Assembly: GCA_016802295.1 (NCBI GenBank)
Contig: JAESIW010000200.1
Coordinates: 3,697,550-3,761,549, forward strand
DNA length: 64,000 bases
From: Brachionus rotundiformis
Lineage: Eukaryota > Rotifera > Eurotatoria > Ploima > Brachionidae
Reading direction: 5' to 3'
This document shows, one piece after another, positions 57,269-64,000 of this stretch (position 1 is its first letter; each line of letters starts with the position of its first letter). The notes below the pieces were generated by a model. That model worked only from the letters and a program-made list of their open reading frames with translations. It was not told the DNA's origin and searched no databases. The position numbers were made by a program, and so were the translations under genes.

Positions 57269-60200
57269 ATGCATCAGCCTAATCGTCATAGCTGGAAAAT
57301 GTTCTCATTTAATATATCTCATTTGGGCACAATGACCAAGTCCAAAGTAGCTAACCATGGTTCAAATTCTGGTGCGAAAAGCGAAAATCAGCTATCTTTC
57401 GAAGTATTCAAGGATCATTGGAAAAAAGTTCTGACAATTTTCAATAAAAGTCTCATAAATGACGATGACATTCAAATAGTCAAGTGCAATCTGAGCCAAA
57501 TGGTCAACATTTTGATCACTGAATTGGACTTTGTGGCTAATCAAAAATTGAATATTCCAAAAAATTTAATCTCAGAGAAAATTAATGACAATTGCCAAAG
57601 TCATGGTGAAATTTGGGACTTTGTTATAAAGAATAATATCTTTGAAAATATCTTTCTATGGACACTAAGCTATCCGGAGTATTTATACGACCTCAAATAC
57701 GAGCAATTGAAGTATTATGAACTGCTTATAAACCAAATGCAAGTCAACGAACAAACTAATCTAATTTTATTTAATCAATTTAATCGTCCACTTTTTTCAC
57801 TTATCAACCATTGCTCCACACATAACTCGGAACTGATAGAAAAACACATGATATCGGTACTTAATCAGCTATGTGTGTGTATGTGTAAAAATTCAAATTT
57901 ATTAAACATTTTTTTTGAAAATGTGTCCAATTCGCACATATTCTTGACCAGTGCAGTTAATGAGTTGGTTCTAGAAAGAAATTCAAATGAGCAAAAATTG
58001 AAATCGGTCAACTGCTCCAAAGCATTTATTTTCACTCTTTTAATACCCTATATTCACCGCGAAGGATCTTATGGTAAGAATTTTATATTGGGTCACACTA
58101 ATTTTCAAAATAAAGCTTTTAGTTACTTTATTAAAATTGTAAACAAAAATAAAATCGTATTCCTTTATCAAGAATTTAACACTATAAGCACCAAACGAGT
58201 CATTTTGACTCGTTTTAAAAAAATTTAAATCCTTATATCTTTTGAACATATTTTAATATTAATCAATCTATTATAAATTATGTAGATTTGATCTTTATAT
58301 CTAAAATAAATTTTTAATATACAGTAAAATTACTACAAATATTTAAATAATATTTTGGATTAAAAAATCTAGTGTTAATTTAGAATATTATATATTTTAA
58401 AATTAAAATCAAGACATCTTAATTAGCTTATTTTTACAAAATTGGAAAAAAGAGTCTCATGTGACTAAATGATTTTTTTAGTTTAAATTTCATTAGTTAG
58501 AAAAATATGTTTTATATTTGATTTATTTTACAAAAATATAAAGATAGATTATCTAAGAATAAAATTTGATTCTTTTTTTTAATTAAGTAAAAAAACTGTT
58601 CGAGTTAAGGCTTTTTCAGCAAAAAAAAATTAAACGGAAACAAAAATAGTCAAATTGGTGGAGAAGTTCTAGCGGCGTGTTATTTTTTATCCTGAGTATT
58701 GAGTGTATAGCTGTATTTTGAATCACTTGTAGTTTTCTTATGTTCTCATTAGAAAATAGATTTAAGCATGGAAAAGAATAATCAATAATTGATAAAATTT
58801 AGTCTAGATGAACATTTTTCTTTTATATCATCAATCTTTTGACTCTTGAGTTTTTATATAGTTATTTATTTATAATTAACTAGACCAATTCTTAATTAAA
58901 ATCACTTTTCTCTTTCATAAAAGTTCTTTCACCACTTGTGTCACTATCCATCTGAAAGATATATTGATCTTTAAATAAAAAAATCTGCATGAATTCTAAC
59001 TAAGAATCTACAAAGTCAGATAAATTTTTTTGATCAAATTAAATCGAATTAGAACCATACTTTAATATTTAAATAGAAAAAATTCCAATCTTCTTGATAA
59101 ACGAATAGAGCATTTTATTTGTATTTTATGATATTAATATTTTTAATCAAAAAAATTAGTTTTAATTTGTTTGTTGTTCAAATATAACTTTAAAAATTAC
59201 ACACTATATAGGCACAAACTGTGGCAGTGTTACATATGGTAAGTCTTAATTCAACCACTAATCTGACTTGACTAATTTTTAAGCTCGCTTTTTTATAACT
59301 TTTTTAATGGTATTGGCACTGATTTTAACTAACAAGCTGAATTTAAATAAAATTTTGTGATAAACTAAGCTTTTTTTGTTAGGTCAACAGGCACGTGACT
59401 CTCTATTAATGATTATGCAACTGTCGTCCCGGAACTCAAATCTTGCCAAATATATAGTTTACAATACTGATTTCTGTCCGGTAAATAGATAAATTGATTA
59501 AAATCGCTTATCTAAACATTTTTAGATTTTGGCCACTGGCCTAAGTGGACTGTATTCGGAGTTGCCTCAAAAATTGGACTTGGCTGAGAACATAGATGAG
59601 ATTAGATATTTACAAAAAGAAGATGTTTTGAACATACCATCTTTAAACAAGTTTATAAATTCGCTAGAATTTTGTAACAACGTTATCCAAGTAAAAATCT
59701 TTTAAATCTCTATAGATATTAAATTTTCAAAATAGGTTTCCCATTGTTTAATTGCCAATCAATTACTTCAGTATGTATATTATGGTTTTTTGATACCAGT
59801 GATTGCGCCAGCTTTGACACAAGTAAAAAAAATATTTTAATCTATTATTATTAATTAAAAGCCTTATAAAAAACTTAATAAAACAAAAGAATAATTCAGA
59901 GGAAATAGTGGCAGCTACATTGTATTTAGATCTTTTTTTGCGAACCATCAATGAGCCTAATTTGGTAAAAATTTTTTTAAAATTTATACTCTACTCAAAA
60001 TTCGACGAACGCATCACTCTACTTGATACTCTTATTTACAGAATAAATGCCAACAATAAAGTACATTTAATCAATTAATTTGCTTTATTTTAATTATTTT
60101 TAAATTAAATTAAAGCTATGTTTGGTAACACTAATGCTTTTCTATACATTGGTTGATCTTAATTGTGAAGAAGTCATGTACAAACTTATCTTCACGTAAG

Positions 60201-63026
60201 GACTTGGAAAAAATAGGAAAAAAAAATTAAAAAAAAATGTTTTTAGATATTTGATGCCGTGTAGACATTTGATGAAAAGCCAAATAGTTTCCATGAAGCA
60301 AAATCCCCACGAAATAAATGGATCTAATGCTCAGACATTTCTCTCTCTGTCCACTGACTTCAGCGATCCTGAACGAAACAACAAATCTATGGTTCAATCA
60401 ATGGATAGAACCAGTCAAGTGTCAATACCAATAAATTTTTCCACATTGAACTGTTTAGATCCACTGCATAAATGGCTTGATAGCATGTAATTTTAATCTT
60501 ATCTAAATATATAAAAAGTTTAGTTAATTAATTGAACTATTTATTTAGATTTGGGCCAAAAAATATTGATCTTATCCTGGAAATGTTGGATTCTATGAAT
60601 TTTAATTTTGTAGACTACTTAAAAGACTCTAAAAAGGGAATTTTAGCATGCAGGCAAAAATCTCATAAATGGTCGTCCACTTATGATTTTGTTTCAGACT
60701 TGACCAACTTAAACAGTACTAAAATTTTGGACAAGCCATCCCAAGAGCTCGACTATGATCCGGAAGAGTTTTTGTTCAATTTGAACATTTCTTCCGGTTC
60801 AATAAACGAGAATACAAAAAGCACTCGTTCAACAATGAACTTGTTTTCCAAAGAGACCAATACAGATTTGGATTCTCTCGAATACGACTCGTCAAGTATC
60901 GCTTCGTCTAAAAATAAACCCGAGTGTACCAAAAAAAGCCGAAGTGGTGAAAAACGAAAGCGTTCACGCAAAAATAGGGCTTCAGCGAACGATTTCTACA
61001 TTCTCTCATTTGATAATGAATTATCCGAGTCTTCTAGCTCAGATGAGTCAGAAAGTGGTCAAGCTTTGGAAAATAATGATGACCAAGAGGAAGAAGACGA
61101 AGATTTAACAGCTACTTCTTTTTCATCAACTGCTACTTTAAATAATGAAATGGCAGAGCAGATTTCACAAGAGCCTACAAGTCAATACACTGATCAACTT
61201 ATGGATTACTTTTTTTTTAATGAGCAAAATAATAAATTATTTCTAAATAGTTCATTAGATAATTTTTTAAATTCAATCGATACATTTTTTAGTAAAAATA
61301 TCCAAGAATCACAAAGAGCTCTGGTTGAATCAGGTATTAAAGAGAGTAATGCCGATTTGGATGGTCTGTGCGGAGAAATATTGGAAATCTACAATCAAGT
61401 GTTTACAACTCAGGTAAACGATAAAGTCAATGAAGTTCCAAATCAAAATCCATCTAGTGGTTTGACTGCGTTTCCTTTGTATAATGAGTCAATGAACACT
61501 TCAACCAATTCGTCAAGCACCAATAATCAGACTTTTGACAGTGGTGTGGAGTCATCCAATTCGACGAATAAAGAAAATGACCTGGGTCCATTTATGTGCG
61601 CCTTATTGAACAGACTAGATCACATGCTAACAAATAACTTACAAATAAATTTCGTAGTAACTGGTATATTTGCCAGACTTGCCTATTATCCCCAATTATT
61701 GCTACGTTCATATTTACTCAATAGTAATTTAGTACTTCAGCCTAATCTCAAGTCATTGATTCAGGTAAATAGATTTAAATTCGGGATATAAATTAAAGAT
61801 TAATAATAAATTAAAAATCATAAAATTTTAAGAGTTTATCTATTGAAGTTATTTTAATTTTTGTAAATTATGATCAATTAATATTTTAAACCCAAATAGC
61901 ACAATTTTTAAAATGACACAACTTTCAAATTGTAGACTTGTGTTTCTTAATAATAATTAAACGTTTAATAAGTTAATAATTAACTTTAAAATTAATTAAC
62001 TAATTAATTTGAAATTTTTGATAAATTTTGTGTTTTTAATTGAATTGAGCACATGGTCATGTGATTATGGATTAAACGAATAAGAAAATTTTTGCTATAT
62101 ATAGTTAATAAGTAATAGATGAATTTTTATTTTGATTCAATTAAATGAAATATTAACAAGAATAAATTTTGTGTGTTTAATCAAAAATTTATCTAAATAG
62201 TTTTGTTTGTAAATAATATGTTTCGAAAAAGGCTTATGTTATAATATAATTTCATCTAGTTCGAGTTGGTAAATATATCATATTGATAAACTTGATCTTG
62301 TAGTCACATATAAAAATTATTTAGAACATTTCAACTAATTTTATAAAAAACTATTCGTAAATCTTATAGAAATTAATCATCTTTTATATTTTTTTTTAAA
62401 TCTTGATTAAAAAAGTTTATTTATTAGATTTTAAGCAACGTAAAGTTTAAAATAGAAGCATGTTCAAAAACCTATGATAATTTTTCATTGCTATACTTGA
62501 AAGCAAAAGTTTTCCTAATTAAACGATTGATTGACTCGCATAAAAGCCATTCTAGTCATTTAAAGCCGAATAATAAAGTAGTATTTGAAAATATTAAACC
62601 AAATAGCAATATTATAGAAAATCAAAATGATAAAAAACCAAAATCGAAAAAAATTTTCTCAATGGAATCTATTTTGAACATTTTTTTCAAACCTGGAAAT
62701 AATGACAGCCGTGAGATATCTGAATGTGTCAACCAAGCATACTCTAACACCATGGTACCTAGATCTGATTATGATTTTAAGTATGCTATTAATTTTTTTA
62801 ATATATTATAAATTATTTATATTTTTTGTCAAAAAGTTCACATCAAATCGAAGAGGTTAATGTAAAGGATATGATGGATGATGATTTTGTGGTTACTGAC
62901 AACGATTGGGAAGATTTACGTTCAAGAAATATTGCTTGCAGTGCGGTTGTTTTCGATGAGTTCATTAAGGAACTAGCGGCTATTTGCCAAGAACATTCGG
63001 TTTTGAATCAAGAAAATTACTTTTAA
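57269..63026 (+). CDS. FHIP1: FHIP family protein (FTS- and Hook-interacting), 10 core exons
   Basis: Exons 57269-58073, 59383-59480, 59526-59690, 59736-59822, 59890-60060, 60116-60195, 60247-60486, 60549-61764, 62428-62780 and 62837-63026 join in frame to 1134 residues. Family blocks, from memory of FHIP1A/1B: FKDHWKKVLTIF, EIWDFVIKNNIFENIFLW, LKYEQLKYYELLINQ, LIPYIHREGSYG|QQARDSLL, YNTDFCP|ILATGLSGLYSELP, LLDTLIYRIN, YLMPCRHLM, FARLAYYPQLLLRSYLL and FDEFIKELAAICQEHSVL. A long acidic, basic and serine-rich insert (about residues 610-830) separates the halves. FHIP proteins join Hook adaptors to FTS and link dynein to early endosomes. Intron 1 is unusually long (1309 bp) and contains a LINE relic and a possible cassette microexon. 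A TTTAG acceptor is 23 bases before the ATG. Confidence 0.92.
58640..58810 (-). pseudogene. LINE RT C-terminal fragment in FHIP intron 1
   Basis: The minus strand reads ENIRKLQVIQNTAIHSIL then RIKNNTPLELLHQ, matching the LQxIQNxAxRxIL segment downstream of the RT core in jockey/CR1-like LINEs. About 170 bases survive, with a stop upstream. It is antisense to the host gene. Confidence 0.6.
59213..59239 (+). other. Candidate 27-nt cassette microexon in FHIP intron 1
   Basis: Bounded by ACTATATAG at the 5' side and ATG|GTAAGT at the 3' side. It is 27 bases, phase 1 on both sides, and would insert TNCGSVTYG between SYG and QQARD without shifting frame. Skipping it gives the normal family sequence, so if real it is alternatively used. 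Confidence 0.45.
61765..62427 (+). other. FHIP intron before the penultimate exon
   Basis: A 663-bp AT-rich intron, much longer than is typical here. Nothing recognisable inside. Confidence 0.6.
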
Positions 63027-63465
63027 AATTTTATCTAATTAAGTCTTCCTTTTTGTTTAAATTTTTTTTTTTAAATTAAAAAAAGTGATATATAAATTTG
63101 ATTCATTTGATCTGCTGAGCCTATAATAAGCTAAGAATATTTTTAATTTTATTTTTTGTTATGGTCTATTTTTATAATGGAATTTAAATTTAAGTTATTT
63201 AAAATTCTAAATAAATTTCACAATTTCTAAATAAATATTTTAGATACAAATTTATATTTTTAATTTTGTATGTAACCTTGTTCAAATGACGAGATGAGAA
63301 AAATTTTTTAAGTATTTTAATTATTAGTACCTTTAAAATAAGTGATAAATCCATTTGAAAGAAATTTGGTATTATAATTATATGATTGTTTTTTAATTTT
63401 AAACAATTTTATTCTCCGAGTATATAAACTGAAATAAGAAAAAATTCAAGTTAATTTAGATAAAA
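63027..63465. promoter_or_regulatory. Intergenic region between FHIP and RWDD2
   Basis: Only about 440 bases separate two genes on the same strand. AT-rich, with no recognisable element other than the TTTAG acceptor at 63466-63470. Confidence 0.4.
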
Positions 63466-63474
63466 TTTAGGAAA

Positions 63475-64000
63475 ATGGAAAAAGAAAATATTGAAAAACA
63501 ATTATTAGAAATTGAAGTACTAAGAAGCATATACTCAAATTCAAATGAATTTACTTTTGACAATGAGGAGGCATTTTTCGAAGCTCAGGCTTTTTTGTCC
63601 CAGCCAGAAGACAAGACACTTTTGGAACGAAAACTAGGCTTTTCGATTAGATTTTCAGTTGATTGTTTTCATGATGAAAATAATTCAATTAAAGTATATT
63701 GAAAAAAAAACTAAAAATAAACTTTAAAGGCTATATTTCTAAGCTTCCATTAGAAATAGTTTGCCGACTACCTAGCTCTTATCCTCTATCAACTCCTCCA
63801 GATATTTTTGTAAGAAGTTTAAGCATAAATATTGATAGAAACTTTTCAGAAGAATTGTCAAATTATGTAAAGACATTCCATGACAATGATTCAGCTATAC
63901 TTAATATTATCGAATGGATCAAAGATAATGTGGGAAAATTCATTAATGGATCTTCTGACAAAAAAGCTCATAAGCAAGATAATAAAAGCACTGAAAAAGT
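63475..64000 (+). CDS. RWDD2: RWD domain-containing protein 2 homologue, 5' part (runs off the window)
   Basis: Exon 1 is 63475-63693 and exon 2 begins at 63744 after a 50-bp intron, continuing past the window end. The N-terminal RWD domain has the starting helix EKQLLEIEVLRSIYSNSNEF, broken here by the EF end, and the family's proline motif in CRLPSSYPLSTPPDIFVRS. It is followed by ILNIIEWIKDNVGKFI, which matches ILNATEWVREH of RWDD2A/B as I recall it and distinguishes this from the RNF25 or GCN2 type RWD proteins. The function of RWDD2 is not established; RWD domains generally bind other proteins. Start choice: the ATG lies five bases after a TTTAG acceptor. Confidence 0.8.

Overview
The window looks like nuclear DNA of a small invertebrate, most probably a monogonont rotifer close to Brachionus. 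This placement is inferred from composition, intron style and gene complement, with no marker search behind it. The DNA is very AT-rich. Most introns are only about 45-62 bp with GT...(T)TTAG borders. The genes are clearly animal: PCM1, CDK1, NDP kinase, RPL21, GlnRS, cyclin G/I, group XII PLA2, a TRF-type telomere protein, FHIP and RWDD2, plus two peptide-type GPCRs. A 235-base N gap (33147-33381) shows this is a draft scaffold.

Layout. 1-4.6 kb is empty AT-rich DNA. 4.6-23.6 kb holds an orphan GPCR (+), a five-exon-block PCM1 homologue encoded by four exons (-), CDK1 (+), a small zinc-ribbon-like exon (-), NDP kinase (-), a 5'-truncated LINE with target-site duplication (+) and a second long-tailed GPCR (-). 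A 390-bp foldback element lies between PCM1 and CDK1. 23.6-31.5 kb is gene-poor, with decayed LINE remnants and one possible two-exon micro-gene. 31.5-39.3 kb carries a probable axonemal or unknown protein (+), RPL21 (-) and 13-exon glutaminyl-tRNA synthetase (+). Three related C/D-box snoRNA candidates lie on the minus strand here, one of them inside RPL21 intron 2.

40.6-46.1 kb is an accessory block. A TIR-ankyrin gene (-) and a triplicated GNAT gene (+) share a 219-bp divergent promoter region. They are followed by a decayed LINE, an intact LINE ORF1-like reading frame lying inside it, and a Tc1/mariner fragment. 47.3-64 kb returns to housekeeping genes: cyclin G/I (-), free-methionine-sulfoxide-reductase-type GAF protein (+), another truncated LINE ending in a (TAG)16 microsatellite, PLA2G12 (+, 5' exon not found), a TRF-like TRFH-Myb gene (-), FHIP (+) and the start of RWDD2 (+).

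Exon structures below were joined by hand from reading frame, splice borders and family similarity; no transcript evidence was available. There is no single operon-like system. The most interesting items are the snoRNA family at RPL21, the one-repeat-per-exon TIR-ankyrin gene beside the triplicated acetyltransferase, the paired zinc-ribbon exons that both break at an A-run, a candidate 27-nt cassette exon in FHIP, and a recurrent TTTAG acceptor just upstream of start codons, as expected for spliced-leader trans-splicing.
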